Origin: Lates calcarifer
Lineage: Eukaryota; Chordata; Actinopteri; Centropomidae
Direction of reading: 5' to 3'
Length of the DNA: 64,000 nucleotides
Assembly (NCBI RefSeq): GCF_001640805.2
Contig: NC_066835.1
Coordinates: 22,842,853-22,906,852, forward strand
In this document: piece after piece, positions 1 through 13,467 of the stretch
Layout of the letters: every line of letters starts with the position of its first letter
Numbering within the stretch: the stretch's first letter is position 1
Program-made: the position numbers and the translations under genes
The notes under the pieces: generated by a model
Told to the model about the DNA's origin: nothing
Seen by the model: only the letters and a program-made list of their open reading frames with translations
Database searches by the model: none

Positions 1-1560
1 TCTGCAGAAACTGACAGATGTCAACCTGTCACTGTCAGTCTATAAAAATCATCTCCACAGCTCAGTGGGCGTCAGGAAACAGCCGTGACGAGTCAGATCG
101 AGGGCTGAGACGCAGGGTTGATATATTTTCAGGTGTTTACTCAGCACTGATGAAGCTGTAGGAGGAAAAACACTCGTCCTGATGTGAACTGCAGACGGAG
201 ACACAACGAGCACTAAAACCCCGCTGGATAATTGTGTTTGTCCAGACTGATGTTTGGCAAACAGCCTGCAACAACCAATTTAATCAGGGGATGGAGAGAA
301 GGAGGAGGAGGAGGGAGAGATGAAGACGATACTGTATGAGTGTTTGGACTGATTTCAATTTCCTGAAAATAAAACACGGACGACACAATGTGTTGCGGCG
401 AGAGACTAAAGCTTGATCAGTTGGTGTCGCTCCGCAGTTACACCTCCAAACACTAGGTGGCAGTGGTTTCTGTTGGAGCTGATAAATGTTGGACGACAGG
501 ACAGTGCAGCTTCTAAATACAACTGGAATGTACCACTACATTTCCAGGGGGTGACGTCAGGCTATGGTGTCGATAAGACACAGAAGTAAAAATCAAGCAA
601 GAGAGCTGAAACTAAATAGGCTCGTTACTGTCGGCTAACTACAGTCATTTCTGGCTAATGACTATATTTTACACTACAGATTTATTTGTGGTTTTAAAAA
701 CTAAAAACCATCTGAGTTTACTTTCATACCACTTCTTTCAGCTTCTTTCTGGAGCTGCAGCATGAACAGGCCACTCACCAACTGCAGCCGACTGCAGCTC
801 GGCAAAACTCAACAACACTTTCCTATCTCCACTTCTTAGTGTTTTATTGTTATAAGTTAAAACAATAACAACAGCATTTGTCTGAAAACCATCTCCAATT
901 CTTCTTCTTTCTGCTCTCGTACAAATGTTGAAATCTCCAGAATCTCCAAAAACTCCAGAAGTCCCATCCTTTGCATAGGTCAGGATGTTTTACAGCAGAC
1001 AGCCTCATAAATCTGGTAAACGGCAGAGCAGCAGATCTGATGACCCCATACATCACAGAAAGGTCAGCAGCTCGACGGAGTGGGAGCTCTGTCTGTCTCC
1101 TCACAGAGGAACTGAAAATCTACAGCGACGACACAACGGCCGAGCGTGAGTAATGAAAGAAACACCCGCAGACAGAAGGAGACGCATTAGTATGGAGAAG
1201 GAACAAGCGGAGACCTTTACAGAGGAGGAGGAGGAGGAGGACATGAAGCCGCCACACAAAGACTGAAGGTTGTTCAAGGTCTCGTGGATCTCTGCAAACT
1301 TTTAAAGGATCTTATTTGAGCATAATTTTCTCCCAGACAGTTCAGTCATTCAGCACCGTGACGTCCAACTGAACTTTTTGATCAGAAGTTTCCCTCTCAT
1401 AAAGACGTCCCAGCCTCAGGCTCCATCCTTCACCACCTCCACATACATCTGATTGTTTCCCATGATGATCCACTTTGTGTTGGTCTAAGCACTGAAATCA
1501 CTCCTGATTGAAATATGATGCAAAACTAGTTTAATCCAGGTGATAGTCAGACTGACCACA
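1..1560. other. Intergenic, no gene seen
   Basis: No open frame here looks like a protein and no splice-bounded conserved peptide was seen on either strand. A short GGA-rich purine run lies near 1224-1243. The remainder looks like ordinary unique non-coding vertebrate DNA. Confidence 0.5.
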
Positions 1561-1564
1561 CACC

Positions 1565-1860
1565 TGTTCTATTCGATTCAGTTTTATTTATATAGCACCA
1601 AATCACAACAGAAGTTATCTCAAGGCACTTTTCATATAGAGCAGGTCTAGACTATATTCTTTAGATTATTATAATTACAGAGAAAGACCGAACAGTTCCA
1701 CCAAAGGCAGCACTTGGCGACAGTGGAGAGGAATAACTTCCTTTTAAGGAGCAGAAACCTCGAGCAGCAGGTGTTGAGTGGAGTTGTAGGAGCAGCAGGA
1801 GACTTGTCATCACAGATCAGACTCTACAGCTCCAGAGGAAGAAATACCTGCAGGTCAGTT
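1565..1860 (+). repeat. Interspersed repeat family A, copy 1
   Basis: This stretch shares long blocks with 14765-15190 and 21165-21560. The shared order is: a TTTATTTATATAG-like start, CCAAATCACAACAGA, TTATCTCAAGG, an AT-rich spacer, ACAGTTCCACC, GGCGACAGTGGAGAGGA, and CAGAAACCTCGAGCAG. The blocks stay collinear while the spacers differ, as expected for old copies of one mobile element. The family resembles a repeat very common in teleost genomes, but its class cannot be decided by reading. No protein is encoded. Confidence 0.75.
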
Positions 1861-2784
1861 TGTAGCAGGACAGTCCAGATTTACCGCCTTGTTTATAGAC
1901 TCCTGCTGCGTTCATGTTTGATTTGGAATGTGAATTCAGAAGAAAACCAGTTCCTGACCAGGGACCACCCTGACCCCCTCCTAATAACACAGGAAGTATA
2001 AATACAAAATAAAAATAAAACACTCCTTCTCTGATGAGCTGTTTCACTGCTGAACCTCTCCACATTAAATCTGTGACTATTTGAACCAGGTTTGGTTTAG
2101 AACATGAGCAGCTGGAGACGATGATGAGGAGTTTCAGTCAGACTTTAACATCAGATGATGAATCCTCCACAGCTCTCTGCTTTCACAACACTAACTTCTT
2201 ACAGCTAATGACACTATATTAACTCTGGAGATGTTTTTGTCTCTGAGTAGTGAATATACATTAGTAAAGACTCTCAAACACAACATGAGAGCTTTAAAAC
2301 AGAAATATGAAGCTCAGACGGTCTGATGGCACTGAAGACACTTCACACATACAGTGAATATATATATTCAGACCATCAGAGAAGTACGAGGCTCATGGGA
2401 CCATCTGACTTTGTCTGATCGCTCTTTAAGATCACACTCATTTATTAAAATAAAAGCATGTAACAGACATTTTCTGTCCAGTCACGTACAGGAGATGGAT
2501 TTTATTCAGTGTGTGTCTGGAAGAACATCTTCACTGCACTGATTCTCCAACTGTCTGAAACTCAACAGGACAGTTGAATTCGTCCAAAGATGGAGGCATC
2601 ATCATCCTGTTCCTCATTTTCCAGGTTCATCCTTTAATTTGTCACCGGTGCCGATATAAATAGAGACCCATCAGTGAAACTGGTACCAATGAAATGTTGC
2701 ATCACTGAAAAAGATCTTCACACTGTCAGAGCTTCATCAGAGTAAACACAACTCAACAATGAGCTGATGGGCAAAGACACAGTA

Positions 2785-2870
2785 CGGCTGCAACTAAAGG
2801 CTGTTTTGGTAGTCGACTGTTCTGTCGATTATTCAATCACTCAACAATTATTTCTGTCACACCCTCCACT
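2785..2870 (+). mobile_element. hAT-like transposon remnant
   Basis: A run beginning GGCTGCAACTAAAGG, followed by TCGACTG and TGTCGATTATTCAATCA blocks, resembles the terminal part of a non-autonomous hAT-type element widespread in teleosts (ends of the GGGCTGCAACTAACGATT type). Only one degraded end is seen, and no matching opposite end or target duplication was found. A related fragment lies near 54440. Confidence 0.45.
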
Positions 2871-4476
2871 GGCATCATTCATTTGTTCTTCTTCGTTAGT
2901 AACACAGTCATGACAGACGATGGAAGCGAGTGAACATTTAGATGATTCCTCTTATAAAGTCTGTGGTTTTATGGTTTTAAAGATAATGATAAGAGGAAGA
3001 AATTAATTTTAATACACAGTCACCTTCTGTGCATCCTTTCTTTAAAAAATCAACACATCAACCTCATCATTTCAGCTGCAGAGTCCTGATGGTTTCTGGG
3101 TGAAGTAGTGAAACTTTCCAGAGGTTAATCTGTGAAGAAATCAAACCTGAAATAAAATGAAAGAAAAATTTTATCTGTTCTCGCCAGAGTCGACACTCGT
3201 CAGTGTCAGAGAGAGAGATCAGCAGGAGATGGTTAATAATCTAAACAGAAGAACAATATCGTCCTTCAACATTATTACTGCAGAGAGAGAGAGCTGAGAG
3301 TTCAAACAGAAATATTACATAAATCATTTATGAGCTGTTAGAGAGCGAGGCAGAGGTCCCAGAGTGAGAGGCTGTGTTTGTAATAAGCTCCTGTTGCCCT
3401 TCAAGCTATATTGTTTCTCTCAGCGTCCTCCCTCTCTCTCTCTCTCCTCCAGTCTTTTCCAAACAAAGACACAAATCTGTGGATTCAGTTTGCATGTAGA
3501 GTATGGAGGGATGGAGCCTCTGGGAGCTGCTGCCACCCAGAGAGAGGGAGGGAGGGAGGGAGGGAAGTGTTACCATGCAGACAGACAGTGGAGCTACTAA
3601 ACCCTGTGGAAACCAGTGTGTTGTGTGGATTATTCAGACTAACAGGGACGCTGCCTCTGAAGAGACGCTGCTGTTGAATCTGAGAGCGTCACAAACTGAA
3701 TTCGATTCAGCTCCGTTAAGTCAAGGCGGAGGCAGGAATCTAAAACTGGACTGAAAAGACCGAGGGCTGTGCTCAGAATTCAGTTTCATCCACCAAATAT
3801 TTTCACCACAACTGGCAAATAAACAGACAAGATGAAGTTTGACTTCCCTGGAAACCTGCAGGATATTACTGTCGGTTAATTCCTGGACGATTGCTCTTTG
3901 TGTTTATACACAGCAGTGGATGATTAAGCTAATAAAATTAAAAATGTAATAAATTAAGTTTCTACCACCACATTTCCACTGTGATCTGTATCCAGATAAT
4001 AAACGTTCCGATCATCGGAGCTGGACATGATGCGTTTCCAGTGGAGAGGTCAGAAAAACATGGACGCTCGCAGGAAGGTCTTTGTTGTTGTTTCAGAGAA
4101 TCAAAACAAATCTGCTCCACCTGAAGAACACCTCAGCTGTTAACGTCCCGCTGAAACGTCTGGAAATTCCGACTTACGAGTACGACTGGAACGCACCGTT
4201 ACCTTCGTGTTTACACCTGGTGTTTTTAATGTGTTCTCGTCCTCCTCACTGAGATCAGATCTGAGAGACAGATCAACATTTCCCCCACTCACTGTTAGAG
4301 CTTCTGTCTATACACCTTCATCAGGTTAGAGAGGTCAGAGGTCAGAGGTCACGTTGTACAGATCTGAACAAAGTCTGATCCAGACTACTGAAACGGTCAC
4401 AGTCTAGGTCCAGGAAGAAGAATATTAACGATGCAACAACAACAACAAATTGTTATGATTTGTCTTCTCATGCACC

Positions 4477-4478
<2 letters not shown>

Positions 4479-4519
<41 letters not shown>

Positions 4520-4758
4520 CCATTCATCCATCCTCTCGCTGATTTCCTCATCTCGTCTTCATTCTTCTTTTCCCTCAGGAGGCTGGAGGACACAGCCAAT
4601 GAGAGACATTTATTCTGTGTGTGTGTGTGTGTGTGTGTTGGTGCATGAGTGTTTGGTTGGCTGCTTTTAATAACTTTGCTTTCATACAGGAGCACAGAGA
4701 TCACACACACGTATCCATCACACACTGCAGGGAGTGTGTGTGTGTGTGTGTGTGTGTG
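4479..4758. repeat. Opposed CA and GT microsatellites
   Basis: A (CA) array of about 40 bp at 4479-4518 is followed by a (GT) array at 4616-4639 and another at 4734-4758. The first two are reverse complements of each other across a loop of about 97 bp and could fold into a hairpin. Apparent open frames here are only translated dinucleotide repeats (HTHT or VCVC). Confidence 0.95.
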
Positions 4759-5019
4759 ATGTATGGATACACACCATTTGTCCACACACACACTTCCTGT
4801 TTATACCTGATGCTCATATTTGGGAAATTATGAGGGAAGTTTCCAGGAAATAGTCAGGACCCATTTGATGAAGCGTTACAGTTACAGTCCTTGTTGATGT
4901 GTTCAAGGACGCTGCGACATCTGAGTGTTCAGTGTGTGCTGCAGAGCATCAGCATGTTCTGTTTGCTTCTGTCTGAAGAAACATGACGACTGCTTCTCAC
5001 TTTGACAAGTCAGACTTCA

Positions 5020-5021
<2 letters not shown>

Positions 5022-5057
<36 letters not shown>
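5022..5057. repeat. (GT)n microsatellite
   Basis: Uninterrupted GT array of about 36 bp in otherwise unremarkable non-coding sequence. Confidence 0.95.
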
Positions 5058-5060
<3 letters not shown>

Positions 5061-5781
5061 ATGTCGTAAACTCGACTCAGCTGCTTTTAGGATAAAAATG
5101 ATTTAAAAACCCAGAGATCGACTGAAAATGATTCTAAAAACGACTCGTTCAAGTCACAGCTGTGGCTCCAAAACCAATTATTAATATTCAAACTCTCTCT
5201 TCTTCTCTTACCCCGGCCAAGGTCATTAGAAACCCTTACAGATGGTCCTGAATGCAGCGCGGCATCTGGTCTCTGATCAGCCTCAAAGGTCACATGAACA
5301 TCACACATTAGAAGCTTTGAGTCAGAGTCAGCACTGAAGGAATCTGACCCTACAGAAGAAACTGTTGTCAGATCTGTGAAGGAGAAAACAAACTGACAGA
5401 ACGAGCTTCAGTTCTCAGATAATCAGCATAACGAGCAGCAGAATGTTTGTCTCAGTGTGATTACAAAACACACAATCAGGAAGAGAAGAAGAAGAAAAAT
5501 CCTGCAGCTGGAAAATTCATGTTTTTATTAATAATTCAGGACGAAGAAGGAAAAAGGTTTTTGTGTCGTTTCCAAAATTCATGATCCAATTTTTTTCCTT
5601 CTTCTTGAAAAGCTTTTAGAGGGTAAAAGTCAGAGCGCTGCAGCAGCAACCGCTCAGTGGTTTCAATTATGTTCCTTTTTTAAAACACACACACACACTC
5701 ACAGCTGTAGTTTCAGTGGTCTAACATCCCTGCAGCAGAGTGACTCAGTGCTGGAGAGCTGCTCTTAAATGGCAGCCAACC

Positions 5782-5903
5782 TGCAACACACACACACACA
5801 CGTATACACACATATACACACCACCCACCATGAGGGCAGATTAAACTGATCGCCCTCAGGGAACAAAACATGAGTCACCGTTATTCATGAGAGCTCTTGT
5901 GAT

Positions 5904-5956
<53 letters not shown>
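5782..5956. repeat. Opposed (CA)n and (GT)n arrays
   Basis: A CA array at about 5782-5801, degrading into CGTATACACACATATACACA, is followed 105 bp later by a pure GT array of about 50 bp at 5906-5956, the longest dinucleotide run in the first 10 kb. Confidence 0.9.
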
Positions 5957-5957
<1 letters not shown>

Positions 5958-8900
5958 ATGTTCACCTTTCTCGCAGCACAACAGTTGCTATAGAAATGTA
6001 AACACATCTGAACTGAACCTGAACTAATATTTTGTAATAAAGACGATCAGACGAGTCGTCGGGCTGCGATCACACCACCGTGACGCTCGGCCTCGCGATA
6101 TTCACACCATATCTGCACGTGTTCAGGTAATCGCAAACATAGTGACACCAGAAAAACGAATCTTACAGATCCACCAATGGGCGACATCGGTCCTTTTTCA
6201 ATGATGAGAAACTTCAACAGTGATTAACTTCAGATGTTCAGTTTAACTCCTTCTAGCTGGAGACTGATCTCAGTCTGCATCTTCATCAAGATCAGTCAGT
6301 GGATCATCAGTGCAGTACGGGAACTACAAGTCTCGTTGGTAAAAGCAGGTGCCCCTGATATAAGCTCTGGGTTTGACGGGGTCATGTTTCATCTTCATGT
6401 TTCAGATCTCAGTCCTGTTCTGTGCTGCCCAGAAATAGTGGAAAGAGCTGACTAAGGTTAGTGTTATTCACCTTAGATAAAACTCTCACCTTTCCTGCAC
6501 AAAGAGTGAAAACATCACCTGCTGTTGTTTTATGATCTGGGACTGAACCGTCACACGTTATTTATTTCACAGCCACTAAAACTTCCTCATCAGCTCAGCA
6601 GATTTAAGCGCTCGGTCGTCTCAGCGTGTCGTCCGGCTCCTGCTGCTGTTTCCTCTTCATCTGACTGAGACAAACAGCTCTGACAGCAGCTCACCCACTC
6701 ACTCCTGCCGGACTCTCAAACCCCACCAGAAGATTATTTAGTGTCTGAAATCGCTGCAGATGACTGGCACCGGCTCCTGCTTCCTCTGCCAAACCCCACA
6801 GCAGTCACCTCAAACAGAGGAAGAGTCCATTTCCTGACAAAACTCACACTGAGAGACACAGATCTGCAGAACAGGAAGCTCTGCTGTTTCTTAATCTGTT
6901 CTCACACTGTAATCTATCCTACATTTCCCACTGGCAGAGGTGGAAGTTCTCTTCAAAAGTAAAGTACCACAATCTGAAAGTACCTCATTTAAAGTTTACT
7001 TAAACCATAAGAATCCCAGTTGGAACCTGAAACCCTGATCTCAGAGCTGTGATGAAGTTAAATGAAAACACCTGTTTGTATTAATCAGTAGGAAGTTTTG
7101 TTATTTACTGATCCTGTGGAAATAAAAACAGCTGACTGTCAGTTTGAACCCTGGAGCTCTCTCCATCGTCAGACTGGTCATAGGGACTTCAGGGACGAAT
7201 CCCGATGGGCTTTGAAAAAAATTCCTTAAGGTCCCAGATGAAAAGTCCAGGGCTGAATTTCAGTCATCGTTGAAGGAAGGAGATCTGAGCAGTCTAGAAT
7301 AGACCTGGCTTTACGGAGGAGCTGCTGAATAAAGATGGCCGTCAGGGAGGTCTGTGGGGCACCTATCACCTCACCAGCCACCTTCAGAACAAGGCTGAAG
7401 TGATTTTTAACCTTGATGTTCAAGTTAACAGATCATGTCAGAACAGACTGGATAAAAGAACAAAGACGTCACCTCACTGTCTGTATTAAAATTCATCAAG
7501 AGGTACAAACGTTGCTGTCCCTTCTTACAGATTTAAACTCAGTATTCTGAATGTTGAGGTTCTGTTGATGTTCTGTTGATGAGAGCCTGAGATGGTGGGT
7601 GTGATGACTTCTTTCTAAAATCTGTAGTCTTTGGAGGAAGGCGTCATCACTACTTGACAAACTCATCCACCATCTGTGGTTCACTCTTGTTTTACTACAG
7701 TTTCTATCGCTCTCCCTCTTCATCTTTGTGTCTTCCAACAGCGAGGCTCTTCTTCTTTTGGTGGGTAAAGTTTCCACAGTTTACTCTGGTTGTTCCACTG
7801 ATTACCATTTCCTCTACCTGGGGGAAGCTATCAATCACCACTGAGGGAAAACCAAAGCTCAGTCCTCACCAAAATTCCCATCTGGTAGCAAAAAGAGAGA
7901 CTGATAGGTAACCAATCCAAACCATGGTGGTGTCATTATTCTTCAGCCATCACACAGTGTGATCAACATTTATTTCATGAGGAGAGGTTGTTGTTTTTTA
8001 ATACAAGCCAGCTGGGTGACCATCTTGAAAGAAGACCTCAGATTCAGGTAACTGGGACTCGACTTGGACTCTTCTTTGGTGACTTGAGAATCAACTAGGA
8101 CTTGGGGTTTAGTTGCTCAACTACAACACTGTTAGAAAGTAGCAAGAAATGGAGAACAAATAGAAATACTCAGGTAAAACAGGTACAGTACTCAGCCCAT
8201 AATGCAGTTTCGTACAGTTTCTCACAGTTTAACTTGGATTTTATTCGACTCCACATTCAGCAGCTCAGACTGAGAAACACGAAGTGTCTTCTCCTGATAA
8301 TTATTTAGTTTTTTTCCCTCAGGGTGGAAACATCCAGGCCATCTCTGTGGTTTATAATCTCTGTCCTCTGAGCTGTGGACTGCAGCAGCAGATACAGAAT
8401 CAGAAACAATAACTGAGAGGAAAAACACAGCGAGGTGTTAGAGTCAACAAACTGCTAAAAATATCCAGTTTGTCTCTGCTGACAGGAAGGAAGCAGAAGT
8501 CTGTCTGTTTATCCTCCATCTTTGTGTCAGGTCGACTCATTTACCATCTGTTTACTGTGGTTTAAAGATCACAGCTCTCAACAGGAGACAGGGTTTCTCC
8601 GCCCAGTCTCTATTCCTACATCAGTGCAACTTTCTCTGCTTATGCATACATATATTTAAATCCTTCTGCATTTCCATCCATTTATTCCAAACTTGGTGGA
8701 GTTTGTCTTTTGGTATCCTCAAAGAGTCGGTCAGTTTTTCCATTTTCAATACTTCTAACATTATTCCGTCCCAACCTTCGCATGTTGGAGGTTTTGGATT
8801 CAGCCATTTTCCAGTAACTGATTTTTTGCTTGTCGTCCAAAGGGCCTGGAGCTGCTTCACTTTAATCTTAATGCTTTCAGAGAGTCTTCTAACACCAACT

Positions 8901-9711
8901 ACATGTATATTCTTAGTTACCGACCGTTAGTTAGGACCGACTGACTGTTACTGCTGAAAAAGCTTTTCTTGAGTTGTGAAAAGTTTCTTCACACAGAGGC
9001 CTCAGACAGCAGGGTGTTACTGACACACATAAAGCTAAGGCAAAGAAATGTACAGACACTGATGAAGTGAAGATAAAAGCAGCAGAGGGGAGTCTGGTCC
9101 ATCTGGTCTGCCCCGACAAACACTAAACTGCCTGTTTACTTGGTGTTTTATGTCGTTGATGAAGAGAAGACCAGGACTGAGCTCTTCATTTTTCTGCCTC
9201 AGCTGCAGTTTTAAATTTCCAGCTGGAAGATTTTCCTCTAAAACAGACGTCAGCTCGTGTCCACCTGACGAGCTTCGATGTGGACTGGGCTGTTAGCTGT
9301 CTGTTAACTGTTCAATCTCTGTCCCAGCAGACCCAGAAACGCAGCAGAAAGGCTGTGAAGTAATCTGCGGGAGTCGACAGGAAGGTTTTAGAGAGTCAAA
9401 TCTGTGAGAGAAGAAACTGTAATGCTCCGACTGCTCACTTCCCTCAGGCTAAAACACTCTCAGTCTTTGCTCCAGGCTTTCACCACATCCTCCAGGGTCA
9501 TTTACTTTTCTATTTAATACATTGCTTCTGGAAGAAAAACTACATTTAAATGAATTTAAATATCAAGTACAGCAGATATAGGATTTTACCAGATGGTGCT
9601 GAAGCCGACTGAACTTTGATGTGTCGCTGCTGAGTCTCAGAGAGAATCTAAAGCATCTTAGAGACCTCACAGTTTATATCTTAATTTTGTGTGATACAGA
9701 CCAGTGGTTCT
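5957..9711. other. Intergenic, no gene seen
   Basis: Short open frames occur on both strands, but none shows a domain, signal peptide or splice-consistent continuation. A block at 6390-6480 (containing TTCTGTGCTGCCCAG) weakly resembles the repeat pair at 46111-46290 and 54745-54930, so part of it may be a decayed third copy. Confidence 0.45.
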
Positions 9712-9770
9712 TAACCTGGGGGTCATGACTTCTGGGGAGGTTGGACAGGTGCTAAGTTAAAGGCTTTTCC
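9712..9770 (+). mobile_element. hAT-type MITE end (truncated)
   Basis: CAGTGGTTCTTAACCTGGGG followed by GTCATGAC is the typical end of a teleost hAT-type MITE family whose inverted termini read CAGTGGTTCCCAACC. The complementary right end was not found in the next few hundred bases, so this is a truncated copy. A two-ended relative lies at 26706-26840. Confidence 0.55.
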
Positions 9771-10099
9771 CAGAATGGAAAGTTTGCAAAATATTTTCAG
9801 AATTACTGATTTAAACAGAGCATAGTTTTCGTTAATGAGGACCTTGTTCCACACAGCAGGGGGCGCTGCAGCTGTAACTTATCACTGAAACGTCTGGGTG
9901 TTCACCTGAGTTTGTGTCAGCTGGTATATGACGTCTTTTGACTGGTGGTGTTGTTGTCTGGAAATAATCCAAATGAATATGTTGTCAGCTGAAAGGGTAA
10001 TTTATTTTGTGCCTTATTTTCCCATGTAAGTGATTGAGAGGAACAAAAATCTGTGGAATCTGAGCATTACTGATTAAGGATAGTGAACCCAGCAGTCGC

Positions 10100-10160
10100 T
10101 ACCAGACTCCAAAAACAGGAATTTTAGGAGCTGCTGGAATACCACTGCCTCCTGTGTAAC
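10100..10160 (+). mobile_element. Palindromic MITE family B, left-half copy
   Basis: Carries ACCAGACTCC, AAAAACAGGAATTTTA, GGAGCTGCTGGAATACCACT and GCCTCC in the same order as the left half of the 220-230 bp palindromic element best seen at 33981-34209. The GCAGAACACA block and the right half are missing. Confidence 0.7.
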
Positions 10161-11229
10161 AGACGTCAGAAAACAGAATCTGTGAACTCTGGTGTCCACG
10201 TACTTGTGGTCATGTGATGCTTTTTCCCTCTGGATCTGGATCATTTATTGACTCTCAGTAATTCTGACCTTGAAACCCATTTTTTTTAGCTTCAACTGTA
10301 AAACCAACAGAGAACATGTTTGATCCCAGAGCCTCAGGATGTGGTTTAAAGAAATCAATCAGAGTTTAGATGGCAGTGTCTGTGGGTGGAGCAGCAGATC
10401 TGTAGCTGTGGATGGAGGTCGGTGCCTCCCAGTTATCAATTAGAGCTGAGCTGTTTGTTTAAATTGACTGTGAGAGGCTCAGACGAAGCCTGATCGCCTG
10501 CAGACGCTCAGAGGAGAGTCAGCACAAAGAGGCCTCATGTGAAGACAGGATATCACTATTCTCCTCCACTCCTCTCTCCTCTCGGCTGGGTTTTTTTTCC
10601 TCTGCTGGCAGGATGTTTGTCTTTCACCTCCTCATCTCTCCTCTTTCTTTTCTGTCCTCCTCCTCCCTGCAGCCATCTCTCCTCTCCATCCCGCTTCACT
10701 GACTCCTCTTAATGGAAGTATTTTTCAGGGTTTAGAGCTGGTGAGGAGGGAGAACACACACAAATACACAAACAAGCTCACGTGCACAACACACTGGCAA
10801 AAAAAAAAAACCACAATAAACAATCAGAGTTAACACACATTTAAATTCACGCATGTGTAAAGAAACAGTATGAAAATAATTGATGGAGGAAGGTTTCCAC
10901 CAACCTCCACATGGAGTGTCATCTACATGATTCACAGGTATACACCGTATAACCTCTTCCTTATAAATATTAAAGTGTCCGAGGATACGTATCAACGCAG
11001 TGACAGGACCATACAAATACAAACGTCACTGAATCAAAAAAAAAGGAACGTTGGCTTGTCCTGAAGGTACCAGGCGTACGTTAACGTTATTAAATGCAAC
11101 TGCTGCGTGAATTTACCGTTAGCGTTACATCTGGTAAGTCAAATTTCTGTGTAGCTAACTATGCTAGCTACTGTGCATCAGCCCTAGCTAAGTTAGCACT
11201 ATCCTCATTTCAGCCACATGGTTACCTTC

Positions 11230-11540
11230 TCCCTTATGTATTTCTCTTGGTGAATGATAGCTAGCATAAATGTTAATATGTTTGTGTCAACATAACGTGT
11301 TCGAGTGTTTCACGATAGTTTGACTTGACGTTATGTGACACGACCTGACGCTACGTATTCCTCCTAGTGAATGATAGCTAGCATAAATGTTAATATATCT
11401 GTGTTAGCATACCATGCACTGTACCAATTTTTACGTTAGTTTTGCAGTGTTTATATGTGATGTGACAAAATCTGACCTGACGCTACGTATTCATTCTGGT
11501 GAGTGATAGCTAGCATAAATGTTATGTTTGTGTCAACAAA
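11230..11540. repeat. Tandem repeat, unit about 117-132 bp
   Basis: The block TGAATGATAGCTAGCATAAA recurs at 11251 and 11368, and as TGAGTGATAGC... at 11500. Each is preceded by a GTATT(C/T)-type stretch and followed by ATGTT. Spacings of 117 and 132 bp show about 2.5 diverged copies of a minisatellite-like unit. No coding potential. Confidence 0.8.
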
Positions 11541-12494
11541 AATGAACAGTTAGTTCAGTTAGTTTCATGTTAGTTGTGTGATGTGACTATGTAACATTAT
11601 CTTTGATTTGTGGTCTTTGACTGGACAGACTCTAACTGTAGTTTTGTGTAGTTGTCATATGAGATGACAGAAGAAAAGAAAAATTCTGTCATGGGAGAAT
11701 GAACGACTTGTTTTTTGCTGCAGCTGTTGGGTGAAGCTCAGTGTGTGGATTTAACTGTAACTGTGCAGAAAGTGCTCGAAATAAAAAGGTTTCGTTATAT
11801 TTAAAAAGCATACCCACTGCTCAGCTGTGTGTGAATGTGAATGTCTGGGTTGTACGAGTGTAGATAAGGAGGATTCATCACAGTATACCCACAACTTCAC
11901 CTCTTTCTTCACCCGCTCCATCCTCTCTCTCTTACAGTTGGTATCTTCCCTCTCTCTCTCTGTGAACTTCCCCTCCGCCCGCCCTCCATCCACCCGTCCG
12001 TCTGTCCGTCCATCCAGTTGACGGCTGGAGTCAAACCGGACCAGAATCAAAGGCGGGAACAGGATGAATAAGAGATGAAAGGAGAGGCGAGGAGAGAGAA
12101 CGAAATGATGAGAGGACAGATGGACAGTACATGAAAAACACAGAGAGGCAGGAAGAGCTGTGTTTTGGGGGAAAAGAGGAAAAACAGAAGGAAAAGAGCG
12201 AAGGAAAGTTTCATCAGATAAATCAATGTTTTCTGCAGATGAAGGTCAAAGTTGCAAAACAGGAGATGAACAGTGAAAAACAAATTGTAAATATGAACAG
12301 AACCACAGAGAGGCTGTTAATGTTAATGTTTATTATATTGTGGAAATTTCAAATCAGCTGTAAGACAAATACAATCAGGAAATCTGACGCCACAATCAAA
12401 AACATTCATTTAACAGAGTTAACCTGGAAGGTACGAAGCCCCGGAGCTGTGACGTGGTGACAACTCCTTCCTGTCCCTGTTGGTTTCTCCTTCA

Positions 12495-12620
12495 GTTGCT
12501 GATTGGACGCTTGTCAGCTGTATGAGCCACACCTGGGCCAGGTGAGCTCTGCTCTATAAAGTCAGCCTCAGTCAGCAGCTTCTCTCTGACAGACCACATC
12601 ACAGCTTGTTTTACTTTCTG
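12495..12620 (+). promoter_or_regulatory. TATA/CCAAT promoter-like stretch
   Basis: An inverted CCAAT box (ATTGG within GATTGGACGC, at about 12501-12506) lies about 50 bp ahead of TATAAA at 12555-12560, the spacing expected of a TATA promoter, with a start site predicted near 12585-12595. The first downstream ATG gives only a seven-codon frame, and no gene follows for kilobases. It may be a solo promoter from a retroelement or the start of a non-coding RNA; a chance match is also possible. Confidence 0.3.
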
Positions 12621-12919
12621 TTCTCTTTAGTTACATGGATTCATGTGCTGTTTTTTGAATTGATTTTTTTCCTCTAACACCAGCTGGTGTTTTCTCCGTT
12701 CCTTGTCGCATCCCTTGAGAAATGACTTTCTTAGTAATTTAAAGACATTATTTCTTTTATTTTTCAAACATTAAACTCATCACTTGTGAAACATTTTAAA
12801 CCTCTGTTCAGATATTGATCAGTTTTTCTGGAAGTCAAACTGAAATTTCATTTAATACCTGTGAAGGTAACCAGCAGGGGGCGACCTCAGCACCTGCTGC
12901 AGGAGTGTGTGATGTAAAG

Positions 12920-12921
<2 letters not shown>

Positions 12922-12951
<30 letters not shown>
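12922..12951. repeat. (GT)n microsatellite
   Basis: Pure GT array of about 30 bp. Confidence 0.95.
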
Positions 12952-12952
<1 letters not shown>

Positions 12953-13467
12953 ATATCTTTATCCTTTAACCTGAGCAGCAGCAGCTCTCTCTGACAGAGT
13001 GTGAGGGTTTAACAGGAGTGATTTTGTTGGTGTCAGCAGACTGAGGGCAGACTGCTGACAGGCTGAGGAGGCTGATAACCAGCAGATACAGGGCGAGAGA
13101 CCATACATTCATACTGTGTCTGAGAGAGAGAGGGAGAGTGTTTGGAGGGATTAAGGGCAAAGGGGAGTAAAAATGGAGGGAATATCTGTCTGTGTGGGAG
13201 GACTAATATACTGAAGGTTAAATTCAGTCTGGGATGGAGACGGAGAGCATGAGGTGACATTAACAACCAGTATTAATCAGGTTTCTGTAATTTCTGTAAA
13301 ATGTGACTGAATGTTTCTGTGTGAAACCTGGGCCTTAGTTTCTTCTTGTAAATGATCAGGATGAAAACGTCAGAGTCCGTCCACTAAAGTTCTTGTTTCT
13401 GTCACTGACAGACTCAGATTGTTCTTCTAATAATCTGACATGATGATGATTTATGTTTAACCAGACA

